Source: Ziziphus jujuba
Lineage: Eukaryota > Streptophyta > Magnoliopsida > Rosales > Rhamnaceae
NCBI RefSeq assembly: GCF_031755915.1
Contig: NC_083383.1
Location: forward strand, 2,980,001 to 3,044,000
DNA length: 64,000 nt
Direction of reading: 5' to 3'
Shown: positions 24,082 to 37,400 of the stretch, one piece after another
How positions within the stretch are numbered: the stretch's first letter is position 1
Layout: every line of letters begins with the position of its first letter
Position numbers and translations under genes: made by a program
Notes under the pieces: model-generated
Databases searched by the model: none
What the model was told of the DNA's origin: nothing
What the model saw: only the letters and a program-made list of their open reading frames with translations

Positions 24082-25931
24082 AGAGAGATAGAGAAAGAAA
24101 GAGAGCTGGCAATGATGGGACTTTTAGAGTGGAGCAACCCAACCCTTTCCTTTTATTTTATTTTTTATTTTTTTAGTTTTTGGTAAATACCCAAACCCTC
24201 CCACTTCTTCTTTGTGCTGCTCTACTTTTATATTGGCTAAATGCGCAAATCTAGTATTATCTCCTCCTTCTACACGCTTGATTGCAAACCTATTAGTGCT
24301 CCTTTCCTCTCTCACTCATATTTATTTATTTATTTATTTATCACTTTCTTCTTATGACTTTTTGTATTTGTAGGTTTTTGCAATTTTTCTTTTGCATTGG
24401 ATGTTGTGCCTCGCTGCATTTTTTAATTTGGGATTTTATATATTTCCTATATTGCTTTTGTCTGTTTCTTTAGTTTTTTAATGTCCAGGAAATATTTATA
24501 TAATATATATATATAAAAGATGTTATTCACCAAAAAAAATAATAAATAAATAAAAGATGCTCAGAAATATTAATACAGAAATTTACTTTTAAAGAGATAT
24601 TTGGCGATGTGGTAACAGTGGTGCATTTGGAATTGGATTGTTCCATTAAGCTTTTAATATCTCTTTGTTTGCTTATGAAGATTGTGTTTGACCACCCCAT
24701 GGCTGTGGTTGCCCTGTCTATGAATTATGACTGGTTTCAATTAAGATAACATAAACAAAGTTTTAATGCTATGTGATATTTGCCTTTGCTAGCCAAGAGG
24801 ATTAAGGCAGTCCGGCCTGCCTTGTTTAGGGCCAATACTATGCAAAACTAAAGGGTAATAATGTATACTCATTAGGTGTCACAATATTGAAAGCTGGAAG
24901 TATATGCTGTTTTTGTTACATAAAAGCTTTTGAATCAACGTGGCCTTAGTTAGGTAGTACGTGCTAAAAATGAATTAATTATTTTCTCTAAAAAAGGAAC
25001 CATGATAGGTGTATCATTATGGCCTAGCACACATCAGATGTGTATATACCCCAAGTATATATCATGAATATTCTTCACGAGGAGAATTCTATTTGTCTTG
25101 ATTGGCATATTCAACAAACTTGTTCATAATCTCTTCTCTATCCTAAGGAATTACAAAAATGAGGAAGACTCTGAACCGATAAATGACCTAATTGCTACCA
25201 ACTTATGACTATAAAAGCAGCAATTTTTTTTTTCATGCATTTTGAAATACTTAGCATAAAATGAATGATATCTAGATCGGACCAATGAGAGATTTCAATT
25301 TGTAAACACTAGTAGTCCATCTACAAGAGGAAAAGGAAGTAGAGAATGTTATAATAGGTTTAAGATTGGTGTTTTAATCCTGAGTCCCAAGTCACTGTTA
25401 TAACCTGCCATCGTGTTTCATGCCCATTGGTTATCAATGTTAGGTTTGGAAAATAAATATATGAGAAGCACATCTTTGGTTAAATGAATTCCATCTCCAT
25501 GTTCATAGCGATTAGGAGAATGGGGTCTTCTTCGATTTGATAAATAAATAAATTAACTAAATGAGAAAGAGTTAAAAAGAACAATCTTCCTTTTTGGGCA
25601 TGTCTTATTAGTAGACTCGTTATATGACTATTAGGCATTTAAGCACCTAGCAAAACAGTCGGTAGCCAGTACCCCCACCCGCCAAGAAGAAGTTTCGTAC
25701 AAGCCCATTTGTTCCTACGATTTCTTTCTAAATTCTCCCGAATCACTTGGAATAAAGTACGAACATAGTAATGTAATCTCCATATTTGAAGCTGGCTTTA
25801 GACCAAATGCTAATGTGCATATATATTAAAATCAACATGATAAGACTAAGTGAAAACCTGGTTGTACCAAAGTGAGAAAAAGCTGAAATAGCTATTTAGA
25901 GTACATATATACAAATATATGGCTGTATATA
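24082..25931. other. Intergenic region between kinase promoter and bHLH gene
   Basis: Contains the kinase promoter and the 3' flank of the bHLH gene. No gene recognised. A (TTTA)n stretch lies near 24319-24342. Two T/A-rich micro-insertion candidates are at 24137-24199 (direct repeats ACCCAACCCT / ACCCAAACCCT) and 24513-24559. Confidence 0.45.
24513..24559 (+). repeat. Micro-insertion with 10-bp direct repeats
   Basis: ATAAAAGATG at 24513-24522 and 24550-24559 flank a 27-base insert that starts TTATTCACC and continues as an A-rich run. Same motif as at 20015-20069 and 48730. Confidence 0.68.
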
Positions 25932-26250
25932 TCAACATGATAAGAGCCACAAGTTCATTTCACCAGCAGCTAATTTGAATATATCCTCCACCGACAGTGC
26001 CTCAGGAAAGTGATCAGCAGCTCCACCTGCCTGATCCCCAAACACGAAACCAAAAAAATCATTTATAGCTACTACATAATTAAATGCACGGAAGTAAATT
26101 TTCAGTCATGAGGAATAAAATATGTAACTCCTTTCTTGAACTAAATATTTACTTAATATATATATATATATATATGAATATAATATGTATTCACTGTCTA
26201 TATATTATACATATGGATCCTAAATTGGATGGCAGGCAGCGGATCTTCCA

Positions 26251-26299
<49 letters not shown>

Positions 26300-27455
26300 T
26301 TGAATCTCTCGGGAAGAACAAAGGGAAATTAAGAGCGAAATAGAAACCATTAGCAGCTTGATAAAGGAAAGTGGATCTAAATTATGCAATTTAATGATTC
26401 TCCTTTCTGTTTCGTCGTTTTCAAAGTCCGTCAAAATCCATATATTATAATTTATAAGAGGAATTAATGAGCAATATCTTCTTCTTTAACTGAAAAATAT
26501 TTGAAAGGACCTGCCCGGGCCAGACGACAAGGGTCCTAAACCATCCAGCTGTTCCCCTTATATATATAAATATTATACATATTATACTTTATGACTAATT
26601 CAACGTCACCGGCCTTTCGATAATATATTATAAAGATACGGACAGTTTCTTAACGGTCAACAGAGTCTTGGAAAATTTTACTCAATCAAATTAAACAGGA
26701 ATTCTATTTCGTTTTTTTTAAGATTTTTTTTTTTTTTTTGAAAAAGAATAAAAACGAAATAAAATATATATTGCTTTTTTGGACAGCATTCAAAATGAAG
26801 ACTGACCATCAATGTTTAAGAGGAAAATATAAATATAAGTTAGTGGGTTATATATATCTTAAGAGGAAGAGGACTTACATGGGCGTGGATCATGTACATG
26901 CAGCGATGGTGATAGGAGGAAATGTGAGCAGAAAGAACGTGGAGTTTGTGCTTTTCTAGTATGTAGAAGATGGTAGCAGATAAGCCGGGCTTTCTAGGTG
27001 AACAGACACTAATTTGAGCACTATCACCGCACATGTTGACCACTACGTTTGGCGAAAACCATGTCCGGAAGCTGCTGCTGCTACTATTAGGTGCAAACAA
27101 GTTGTCTGCCTGTGATATTGGTCCACCGACCTGATGGTGATGATCACCCAAAATCGATTCCCCTGGTTGAGTTAATGCCTCATGAGCTGTTTGTGATTTT
27201 GGCATTGATGGTGCTCCGTGCTCATTCATCAGTATCTTATTCGCCTTTTGTTCTTGTAACGTCTGGAGTGTTTGTTCAAGGGTCTTTATATATTTTACTG
27301 CTTCGTCAACTATAGTCGACTTGTCTGCCTGTACATACATGCATACATATATCCATATGACATTTATTAATGGCGGAATTTTATAAAGCTTTGGACTAGG
27401 GAAAAACAAAATGACATCATCGATTCATATATATTTGTGCCAAACTACTGTATTA

Positions 27456-27495
<40 letters not shown>

Positions 27496-28252
27496 CAGTT
27501 TGTCTATAGTGCGGACGGTCTTCATGCAGAATAGAATATTGGTAACAGTATTTTATAGTATTGGTGACGATTTTCTAAAAAATCATCGTTAATATTATAA
27601 AAAACCGTCACTAATATTGCGGTCCTCATACGGACCGTACTCACCATAAAATTTTCATATATATATATATATATATAAATATATAAATGCATTCCTTATC
27701 ATATCTATAAAACCATTCTTTGTAATAGAAATCAAAAGAATTAGCTAGGCAAAATAAAGGAAGAAATTTATAACTATACAGTTGATCAAGACGAAATGAG
27801 TTGGATAGATTTATTCTTAATTAACATTATAGATATAAAATTCAGTAGTGAAGCATGTGACATCTCCTAAAACGAATCATACTGTGCAAAGACAAAAACT
27901 ATCCGTACAGATAATAAAAAACAATGAGTATGAGAGTTACCACCTTAGGGGCAAGTTGTGGGAGCAAAGAATGAAGAACAGAGAACATGTCCCTCATCTT
28001 CTTTCTCCTTTCTCTCTCCGTCCAAATGTGTAACTCACCACCACCACCACCACCTCCATCAGCTTTTTGATTTTTGAACGAACTTTTCATCTTCTGGTGA
28101 ATTGTAGTAGAAGTAGTAGTAGCAGTAGGGCTACTGGAGCTTGAAACATGCGGATGATTCATCATGCCCAGCTTCTCTTCACTTGCGCCACTAGAACTTC
28201 CAGAATTGACACCGGCCCAGAAAGGGTTGTCCTCCAACTCTAGGGAAGACAT
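25932..28252 (-). CDS. ZOU/BHLH95: bHLH transcription factor, bHLH95/ZHOUPI type
   Basis: Three exons: 28252-27944, 27328-26879 and 26030-25932; 858 bases, 285 aa, phase-0 GT/AG junctions. The bHLH domain at about 76-126 reads [16 protein letters not shown], then [19 protein letters not shown] across intron 1. This combination is characteristic of Arabidopsis RGE1/ZHOUPI (bHLH95), an endosperm factor needed for endosperm breakdown and embryo cuticle formation. The N-terminus is Ser/Thr-rich with a Gly7 run just before the domain. The C-terminal part ([19 protein letters not shown]) has the fold expected of an ACT-like dimerisation region. Intron 1 carries a foldback MITE candidate and intron 2 a 42-base T-run. 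The C-terminal 32 residues rest on the inferred exon 3. Orthology is strong from the domain, function by analogy. Confidence 0.9.
26253..26294 (+). repeat. T42 homopolymer in bHLH intron 2
   Basis: Uninterrupted run of 42 T on the plus strand (A-run in the transcript) within the second intron of the bHLH95-type gene. Length is probably variable and may be a sequencing estimate. Confidence 0.85.
27503..27650. mobile_element. Foldback MITE-like element in bHLH intron 1
   Basis: About 148 bp forming one imperfect inverted repeat. The left arm starts CTATAGTGCGGACGGTC and the reverse complement of the right end starts TTATGGTGAGTACGGTCC; the arms also share GGTGACGATTTT against AACGATGATTTT, meeting at a short centre near 27575. 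(AT)n tracts lie just outside on both sides (about 27460-27489 and 27658-27677), in keeping with insertion into TA-rich DNA. No coding capacity. Superfamily not assigned. Confidence 0.65.
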
Positions 28253-28338
28253 TGGACTTCTTTAATTTGCTTCTAAATCAAAGAGGAATTGAGGAGTTGC
28301 AGAGAGCAAAATCACATGTATAGAAATTGTTTTTTTTT

Positions 28339-28366
28339 GGGGGGGGGGGGGGGGGGGGGGGGGGGG
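28339..28366 (-). repeat. G28 homopolymer in the bHLH 5' leader or promoter
   Basis: A run of 28 G on the plus strand (C28 in the sense direction of the gene), 87-114 bases upstream of the start codon at 28252. It sits between T8 and a GA-rich stretch (28367-28398), so in the sense direction a CT-rich tract leads into C28 then A8. Confidence 0.8.
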
Positions 28367-28398
28367 AGAGATAGATAGAGAGAGAGAGAGAGAGAGAG

Positions 28399-29999
28399 GG
28401 ATGATATGAGGGTTTAGTGAAAGAGAGAAAGAAAGCTAGGATGTGATAAAATTAAAAAACCAAAGGTGGTGTGAAGTGTGGTGGTATTGTGGTATTTGGT
28501 AACCGAGTCCGACTCAGGATTTGGATTTAGAAGCAAGAAGCACTCCAAAATACAATCATGAGACAATGCTGTTATTTCGCTTCCTAACAAAAACCGACGG
28601 TTTGTGCTTCTCACAAAAGATTTCTCGACGTGGACCCCACTCGTAATTCTTCTTTTGCATTACTCCTTCCTTCCCTCCCATATTACAACTGAGCACCCGC
28701 TCGTCCTCCTCCAATTTGGCCAGAGAATTTCCGTCCAATGTTCTGACACTAGACAATATTTATGTTCTATATAATGTGCATATGTGTTTTAAATAAACTC
28801 TATACTTTTTTATAGACAAATATCAAAATTAATTAACGAAATTGCAGTATATGGAAGGAAAACGATGGAATGGATAATTATATAGTGAAGCATTCGTGGT
28901 AAATTGGCATAGATAAACGAAGATAGAGTAGCATTTAGGTAATTTTGATGGAATTGAGAGGCAATTACAAGAGCGTGAAGACAAAGCCATTGTATATATG
29001 GCGGTTATAATACAAATCAAAAGAATTCTGATTCCTGACACTACTGACACTGCAGCCGAACTGCCCCTCTTTCTCCTCATTTTCACTTTCTCTTTCCCAT
29101 TGTTTGCAGAAGCATGCTTTCCCCTGTTTTGCTCTTATTTACTTTTATACGGAAGGGTTAGTAATCCCCTGTACAATAGCCTTTATTCCCTACTTCTAGG
29201 TTTTATACAAATCTATCTCTCTTTTTTAAGACCCAAAAGTTTCGGTTTCACCACCTTTCTTTAGCTCCTGATCCTAAGATCGTCTCCATTCTTTGCAACT
29301 TATCACCACTCTCACCTCATTGAGAAACCTCTCATCCCTTCACCACACATAGCAATCAACCGCCAGCTCTAACCTGATTGGAGCTACTTTTCAAGAACCA
29401 AATTTTCCTCTAGCTAACATGGTCACATACATCTGCTGAAGCAGCTGGGCCATAGCTATACGCAAGAACTAATTTCAGTCAGATTATGAAACTATCAATA
29501 ATGTCGCTAATCTTTCATTCACAGGAACGATGATGGCTGTCTAAATAGAAATTGGCTTGCTAATGATATGGACTTTCCGTCAACCAAATGCCATGTATAA
29601 GACATTGCCTCAAAATAATTTTGGCATATCAAAATTCTCTTCCAAGAACAAGAGAATATCCATAGTGATCTCTTTAGTAACTACATTATTATTCCTCGGT
29701 TTCATATTAATCATTATATGAGAAAATGGACTCATATTCCTATTCAATAACGTTTCACGAAACAGCAGTAACAGGAACATAAATCCAAGTATTCCAACCA
29801 CAAAAATATAATGGCTTAGCTTAAGAAGTAGGGGAGAACATTTATACAAGTTAAGAAGTAACACAATCGGGATCCCACTATTATGCCAAGCGTCAACCTG
29901 TTACGATTTGCCAAATAAATATAACCTGATTTTATGATAATGTGTAAAACGCTGTGGTGTCTGAACAAAAAGAGCTGCTATAAATATGTGGCAACAGTT
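28399..29999. other. Intergenic region between two bHLH genes
   Basis: Holds the promoter of the bHLH95-type gene and the 3' flank of the SPATULA-type gene. ORFs at 28829-29086, 28998-29264 and 29610-29864 show no family signature and overlap on opposite strands. No transposon recognised. Confidence 0.45.
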
Positions 30000-32865
30000 T
30001 TATACTTCTGGGCTTTTTAAAGATAAGACATCAACATCTGACGAACAATTCTTTCCAGTATGACTTGTATCTAATTGCAAGTGTGATTTCCCATCTGCGA
30101 TGATTTCCTTCGCAAAGAAAAAAAGGAAGACATGAGTTTCAAAAATGCAAGCACATTAGTCAGAAGTTTGCATTTAATAAGTTTCAGAGTTACCTCGGAA
30201 GATGCCAGAAGATTAAAGGGTCTGTAGTGAGCCTGAATTGATTGTTCGAAACCAAGCGCAGCTTCTGAAGTTGTAATGTCTGAGACTGAAGGTATGATAG
30301 TTGGCTGATTTGAGATGTTGCACGAGTTGGAAAGATTATAGGCAGATTGCATTGGCCTCTCTTCATTCGAAGAAAATGCGTTTAGTCCTCTGCTGGAATT
30401 CAGAAATTTATTACCCTCATTGTAGCCCATTCCAGTATGAGGCAGCGGCAATTGCAGAGGCTGCAGTACTCCTGGTAAGCACATTGGGTGCAGATTCCCA
30501 TTTCGCATAGATAGCATCTAAAAATCAAATAACAAGAAGAAAGACTCTGTCAGCTTTATTTTGAAAATTATAATTACCCTTGCAACTCAATCAGCAGTCT
30601 GGAAGAGATCAAAAACAGAAATTTACACACCAATTACAGCTTGGGGTGCAAGTTTCCTTAAAATATAAAACCCATTGGTTCCATCAAGTTTCCACTGATA
30701 ATAAGTAAATATAAGCAAAGTCAGTGCGGTGGAATTTCTAGAATACATTCCAAGAGGATGATTGGACCTCAAGTGCCAATATTAGACTTGAGTCATTAAG
30801 CTCTACCCCTGATACTAGACAATTAGTTCAAGTTTCAACTTTCCATCAATTTCCAATGATGCGATTTGTTCATTTATCACAGACAAGTTTTTTCCATGAG
30901 AAACGGAATCCTACATAAATATAATTTCAAATGTGTCAGAACTACTTAAACTCTTGCAAGAACAAGAGAAGATGCTTTCAGAGGCGCTTGCAAGATGAGT
31001 TTTATGAGCTCTTAATAGTTTTTGCAGGCATTTTCTGACAAAAATTGAACTTGGTACTTCAATTGTAACCTCAACTAAGTTTTAGCAAGCTAACTAAGTT
31101 GACTTCAATTAGGTTGCTCTTACTTCTCCATAATAAATTCATTCAAGTTTTACTTAATATCGTTATTTTTCATAATCCACACAATTTTTAAAAGATACAA
31201 TGCACTTTATATCGACTTCAGAATTCCCACAAGTTCCACAACATAAAGCACAAAAAGGTGCAGTTCAAGTTTGAGCCAATTATAGTTTACTAGAAGTCTA
31301 TAACAGAGCTCAACAAGTGTCATTCTTGTGTCTGATGATGTGTTCTGCTGAGACAAAATAAAAACTATTATTTGACCTGAAATCCAAAGAGCATTCATAG
31401 ATTTCATTTCACTTTTTCTTAACAAGAATAATTCTCACATCATCAACTTACCTACTGGATATAGTACTCAACGGGACCTAATTTTAAAAATCCAAGTTAA
31501 AAGCGAAGATAAAATGCATAGCCAGTGATTCAAAATTATTGCGAAATATTTTGGCTATATGAAAACACATTGTAAGAATGAATTATGGTCCAAAAGCACC
31601 GACTGCAAGAGAGCTCTCACCTGAACTTGAAGCTGAAGCTGCTTCAAATATTCAATTGCTTCATCAAGCATTGAAGCCTTATCCGTCTAATATCCACAAC
31701 AAAACACATAAGCATTCCTTTATGAAAAATAAATTTGAAAAACCAAATTCAAGGCCATGGAAGTATAAAATACCTTGTTAGAATTTGGAATTAAGTTCTG
31801 TAAGGCTTTCATTTTCTCATTTATCCTACTCCTCCTCCTCTGTCCACCAATCAAACTGTCAGCATAGCCTAGAAAATAAAAAATAAAAAAATTCCGAACG
31901 TGACAAAACTCAAAAAGTATTGAGTCCTGAAAGACAACCTTTTCTGATAGATTATGGACCTCCGCGGCTCTGCTTCTCTTGGATGAACTCCGAGGTGGTG
32001 CTGCTGGATTTGATGGTACCTCAGACGCCTCGGGACCCTTCTAAGTCCAAAAAAATCCACAAACTTCAAATCCAACAAAACTAAAATAACCCTCGGTTTG
32101 GTCACCGAGACAACGAAGGAAAATAAAAAAAACAAAGGAAAGATTTCATCATTACGTTCGAAGTAGTTTTTGTTCGCTGAAAAAGACAGACCACTAGATT
32201 CAACTATTAGTGCCGGCTTCGGCTGAATGAAAATATTAAAAATCCAAAAGCAGCAATATTCAAGAATAAAAAGAAAAAAAAAACTTAAAATTTAAATTTA
32301 AATCCCCCAATCATGGCATCAAAGAGAGAGTGGATACCTCGCTATCACAGCTGAAGTCGCCGAGATCATTGTCAGGTGAAATCCTCCTTGCTTTCAAGTA
32401 CGTGTTAGCATCAGAATCCGCAACTCCAGCAGAAGATAGAGTGTTATCGAGGCCTCCCTTCAACTCCTCCTCAAAGTAAGCGTCGGGTTCAGAGAAAAAT
32501 CCAGAAGAAGAATCCGCCGCGACGGCAGACGAACCACCACCAACCGAGTTCCCATCCAGGACTCGGCAATCGGAATCGGACTGGTTCGTGGATCCGCAAA
32601 ACCGAAGACGATCCGCCTCCGAGCCGAACAGTCTGGGGGCTGATACGGTGTCCGGAAACGACGCAATTGGGTGCTGTGGTGAATGCAGTAAATGCATGTA
32701 CTTGGTTTTGAAGGACATGCAAGAAGAAGAAGAAGAAGAAGATAAAGCCAAGGAATACGGAGATGAGGAGTTGTGAAGGAGTTGGTTGAGAATGTTAGAG
32801 ATTTCTTCCGGCTCGGAAGAGAGACCGGTGCCCGAAGATTGAGCCGTTCCGTACAGATCCGCCAT
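30000..32865 (-). CDS. SPT: bHLH transcription factor SPATULA type
   Basis: Six exons: 32865-32338, 32040-31939, 31839-31774, 31686-31621, 30517-30194 and 30107-30000; 1194 bases, 397 aa, all junctions phase 0 with GT/AG. The bHLH region spans residues 197-254: [34 protein letters not shown] and [20 protein letters not shown], followed by [18 protein letters not shown]. This is the SPATULA/ALCATRAZ signature; His205, Glu209 and Arg213 are the base-contact residues for E/G-box binding. SPATULA directs carpel margin and gynoecium development and growth restraint. A long acidic, Ser-rich N-terminus (1-176) and a C-terminal tail that includes NLLASSEEIIADGK are present. The length (Arabidopsis SPT is about 370 aa) and the extended N-terminus favour SPT over the shorter ALC. 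Confidence 0.94.
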
Positions 32866-34436
32866 AAATTAGCCCAGAAAGAAACAGAAAAAGAAAAATC
32901 TCAGGCAGCAGAAAAAAGGGAGAAGAAAAACAAAAGCGGGAGGACAGAATAATCAGAAACTGTAGGTTTGTTTGTTTGTTTGGCATCTCATTTCTTCTGT
33001 GGAAAACCGTGCGTGTTCTCTTTTTTTTTTTTCCTTTTCTTTTCTTTTCTTTTCTCTTGCTCTGCTTTCTTTCTTTCCGTCTCTGTACTTTGTTTTTTCT
33101 TTCTTTCTTTCTGCGTTTAAGAGGGTTTAGGCTCTAATTGCGGGAAGCGAAAGTGGGGTTTTGATAGTTGGAAATGGAACCTCCTTCTTCTAATCAGAAT
33201 TTGATTACTCTCCCGCGCTAATCATCCAGGGTGACGTTTTATGGCCTTTTTTTTATTCATATTTTTTTTTTTGCCCATACCTCCTTTTTACTTTTCATAT
33301 TTTCAAATATGATCCCTTACCTTGCCGTCTTTTATTGATTTTTTTTTTTCCCAAAAAAACACAACAAGAACGCCTCCCCTCCATCTTTCAGAATCTTCCT
33401 AGCTAATTACATGGCGTATTCTTAAATTTATAATTTTAAGAATTTTCTTTTTTTTCTCGGATAGGATATTTTATCGGTTAGTTTTTATTTTTTAATGCTT
33501 ATTTGATCGTGCATTATAAAATTTAAGGAAAAAATAAATAAATATATATATATATATATATATTGAAGGGTGCAATAATTTAGTATGCATTACAGGGACA
33601 TAAGCGGAATTTTAATGAAAAATTAAATAAATATAATATAGGTTCAACTTGTCCGACTGAGGAGAGAAGTCAAACATATCATATCCTTCACCGTCTTATC
33701 CAACCCAACGTCACCAAAGTCTGCAAGAAGAATTTATTATTGAGGGACCAAAGTTTGCAATTCCCGAGGTGACTTTCGAAACACGGTTCATAGGCTCTTT
33801 ACTTTCCAGGAAAATTCAAGTTTGCTCTGTAGTTTTGCGTTAACACGTGAGTTTTTAACCATTTTTCCTTTTTTTCTCTTATCACAATGCAAGAAACTTT
33901 GTAATACAGGCGATCCAGATTTACCATAGCCATAAATAAAAAATAAAAAATAAAAAATAAAAAAAAAACAAATGAGTAAGGAAACAATAGAAAGAATCAA
34001 TTACTTGTTTTCCATCTCAGGGAGTCTCTATGTTTGTAATGAACAATTGAACAAGGTCAAGATGTTATAACTTTGATTGCTATAAACATCAATAAGCCCA
34101 AGCATCATTTATAGACTCAAAAAATTCATAAACCAGTCATTCATTAATAAATGAAAAGTCGTACAAGTTTGCTTTCCTGAATTCGAAATTTCCAGCCACT
34201 CCAATAGGAGATCACTGGCTTAAAATAAAATTAAAAATGTAAAAATTTGGCTCATGACTCTTTTCACCTAGTGGTGGCCATTGACTAGGCTTTCAACCGG
34301 AACAACAATGCGAAGCAAGGCATTTATCAATATGACAAATGGACATAATGAAGCATTTTAGGCAAAAACCCAACATCATAGCACTCCTTTTTGTCCAATT
34401 TGAGGATCAAATAGCCTGCAAAACATAAACCCTCTC
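32866..34436. other. SPATULA promoter and E3 ligase 3' flank
   Basis: The right-hand part next to 32865 is the SPT leader and promoter, with CT/TTTC-rich tracts at about 33010-33112. An (AT)n tract lies at about 33541-33563. No further gene seen; ORFs near 33788-34000 are low-complexity. Confidence 0.45.
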
Positions 34437-37400
34437 TCATGTTGCCAAGGCTGTTGTTTTGCAAATGGGACACAGATTCTTGTGCATCAGCCACTGTTTA
34501 ATACAGTCAGAATGGAAATCATGGCCGCATTCAAGCGTTCCAAGATCTTCTCCTTCATTATAATCTTCCTGCATATGGTAGAAAATGGTTCAACAAAGGA
34601 GAACATACAGTCGAACATACACCCCACACACACACACACATTATCATGGTGGTCATTATTACCTGACATATACAGCACGGTTCTGCCTCCAATTGAGATA
34701 CTACAGCTACAGAATATTTCTTCTGTTTCAGACGATTTCGTATAGTTTCTTCACTCAATCCAGTGCTCACATTTCCTATGCGCTCTTCCAGAGCCAATAA
34801 CTCCTGCATTTTACATAAACATTGAATTGATAAAAACACTCGTTGAAACCAACAGAAATAACATGATTTTTTTTTTTTCTTTCTTTCTTTCTTTTTCTTC
34901 TCGAATGGTTTAATTTACCTCATAAGACATGTTATCAACATCAAGTCGCATGTCTCTATGCCGATCGTGAATATCAGCCACCCCAAAAAATACCGACTGG
35001 TCAAGAATCATAACATCCTGAAAAAGAGCAGGATCACAAGTCAAATACATAGTTTTACCAAAATAGAAAGATTAGCTCCTTATACCTCATAATTACAAAG
35101 CAAAGAATGTAACCTCCATTTTACTTTAAAAAGGAAAAATCCAAGTTCCCTTGGCACAAAATAAGTAAAATCACATGATCGAACTCTTCAAATCTACCTG
35201 AGCCTCTCTTTATGATGCCTTATATGACATCCTAACATTAACTTAGCAACCTACTTTTTGCCATCCTTTCTGCAGATTAGCACTCTGCATATCCTTGGTA
35301 TACAGTGGCTGACTCAATTGTATCACCTCACCAGATGTCAGGAAGCTAAGACATACCATCACGCTTCCATCAGGAAAGTTGAAGATGCATACTTCTGGCT
35401 AAAATTTCAAATGGTTCTCGAGATGTCACGATCCTATGGCATGTTCAAAACTGGCCAACTTCCAATCTATCAGTTGATAGAAATATATGTTTCACTCTCT
35501 TCCATCTCAGTTTATCTTTAGGCTAATACAAGGGTACAATAAGTTCATGATCCTAATTTCTAACCAAAGATCACTGCCATTTTCAACTTTTGCATCATAA
35601 ACAGAATTATTGCTAGCAGCTAGCCCAATGCACATTGCCAAAATAATATACTTATGTTGACATGCTTTATCAATTTAAAACACATGCAAAAGAATTCTAA
35701 CCTCAAACCGTAAGCTCTCACCACCCCTTCGCATGAGACCAAAGACATTGCGAATCTATCCAAAAGAAATTAAGGCTTTGTAAGCTTTCTCATATTAGTA
35801 AACATTGCCAATCAAGATGTATTAGGTAACATAGGTAAAATATAACTCAGATAAAGCAACAAGCATTAAAGTATAGAAACATTAAAGAAAACTACCAAAT
35901 TTTGCAACCTATTCAGAGACTTTTTCTCACATAAAACAATAAGATATCCATAAAAGCATATATCATGAAAAGTATGAATCTGCAGAACCATCTATGGAAC
36001 TTCAATCTCAGAAAGGTACTCCTAATACTTACAAAATCTAATCAGACACAAGCCACTTAGAAATCAAAATCACCAGCAGGAATATGAAAACCTATTTGGA
36101 AGTAGAAAAATTACTAAAAAGGTATACTCAGTTGTAGGCGCCATAGTACCAGTAGATTCTATTAACAAATTGTCTACTTCATATCAACAAAGAAAAGTAA
36201 AGGGAAAAGAGAACAAGAGATACAAAAAACTAAACTAAATAAATAGAAGCAAAATAACTTATGATAAACCATGGATATATGAACAACTGAAGAATTACCA
36301 ATGGCTAGACAAAAGAAAGGCTACTATAAAGAGCATAACATTACAAGCCTAGAAGGAAAAACATAATGCCATAACTGATCAGAACATGCTGCATTTACTA
36401 TCTGCTTTGGAAAATTCTAATAAACAACTACTTAAAAACTTGAAAATTTTCAGTATTTTACAATATATATACTCTTAAAAAAGGATATGTACCTTTAGAC
36501 AGTTGTCAGAAATAATTCATATTACAGAATAGACATACATGACCTTTCATAAGAGAAACCTCATAGCCAGACAAGAGAGTTACAGAACACACCTCAGATA
36601 CAATCCTGTTGCTTCCTTCACCGCCAGCAGCCAAAGATCGTAGCGAATAGTGAATTCCAAGTCCACCATCATTTTGTCTCTCCATCCATGATGCTGACCT
36701 TGGGTGTGCTTGATGATAACCCTGATTACCAGCTCCAGATGGAAGCACCATCTCCTGGGAGGAAGCAGGGTGACCAGAACGCATTGGCAGATAGCTACTG
36801 CTCTGGCTCCCAGACTCAGTTCCAGCAGAAGAAAACAAGGTTCGACGAACATATTCTGATATTCTACGTGGATATTGAGGAGGAGAATTGTGATGAGGAA
36901 CCCAGGCAGGAGCAGGCGATGGATGGGCACTTGAACTTGAGCTGGGCCGAGATGCAGGAGGCACATTTCCAGGGATACTAATATTTCCACCAGTTAAAGT
37001 TCGCCCTGCCGGATGTCGAACCAAATTTCTAAGTTCTGTAACAGGTACAAATATGGAATGATCCAACATATTTCTTGCAAGGCTTCTAGAGCTCAATTCC
37101 TCACGTGCTGGGGCATCTCTATCTCCATGAACCATAGAGCTTGATGAATTTCCAGTTCTTGAGCTAGAACCTCCACTCCACCTTAATGATTGCATATTTT
37201 GCGGTAAAGGAGGAACATGAATGGCAGGAGGCTGGCTTTGAGCACTCATACTATCTACTGCAGGGGCTGGACGTAAGTCCATATTATGATCCACAGGAAG
37301 AAGACTTGGAGACAATTGGGATGACATAACACTTGAATGCCTAACCGTCCTCCCCGTTGAGAATATAGAAGGAGAAATAGAATTTTGTTGATTCGAAGGA

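Noticed and set aside
24137..24199. Further micro-insertion candidate with ACCCAACCCT / ACCCAAACCCT flanks
   Set aside because: The flanking repeats are short, C-rich and differ by an indel, so it is kept only as a mention and not counted as a supported locus.
2574..28252. Possible functional cluster: in Arabidopsis ZHOUPI controls the subtilase gene ALE1, and a subtilase lies in this window
   Set aside because: The subtilase here is SBT1.9-like, not the SBT2-type ALE1, and lies over 20 kb away with a retrotransposon and a kinase gene between.
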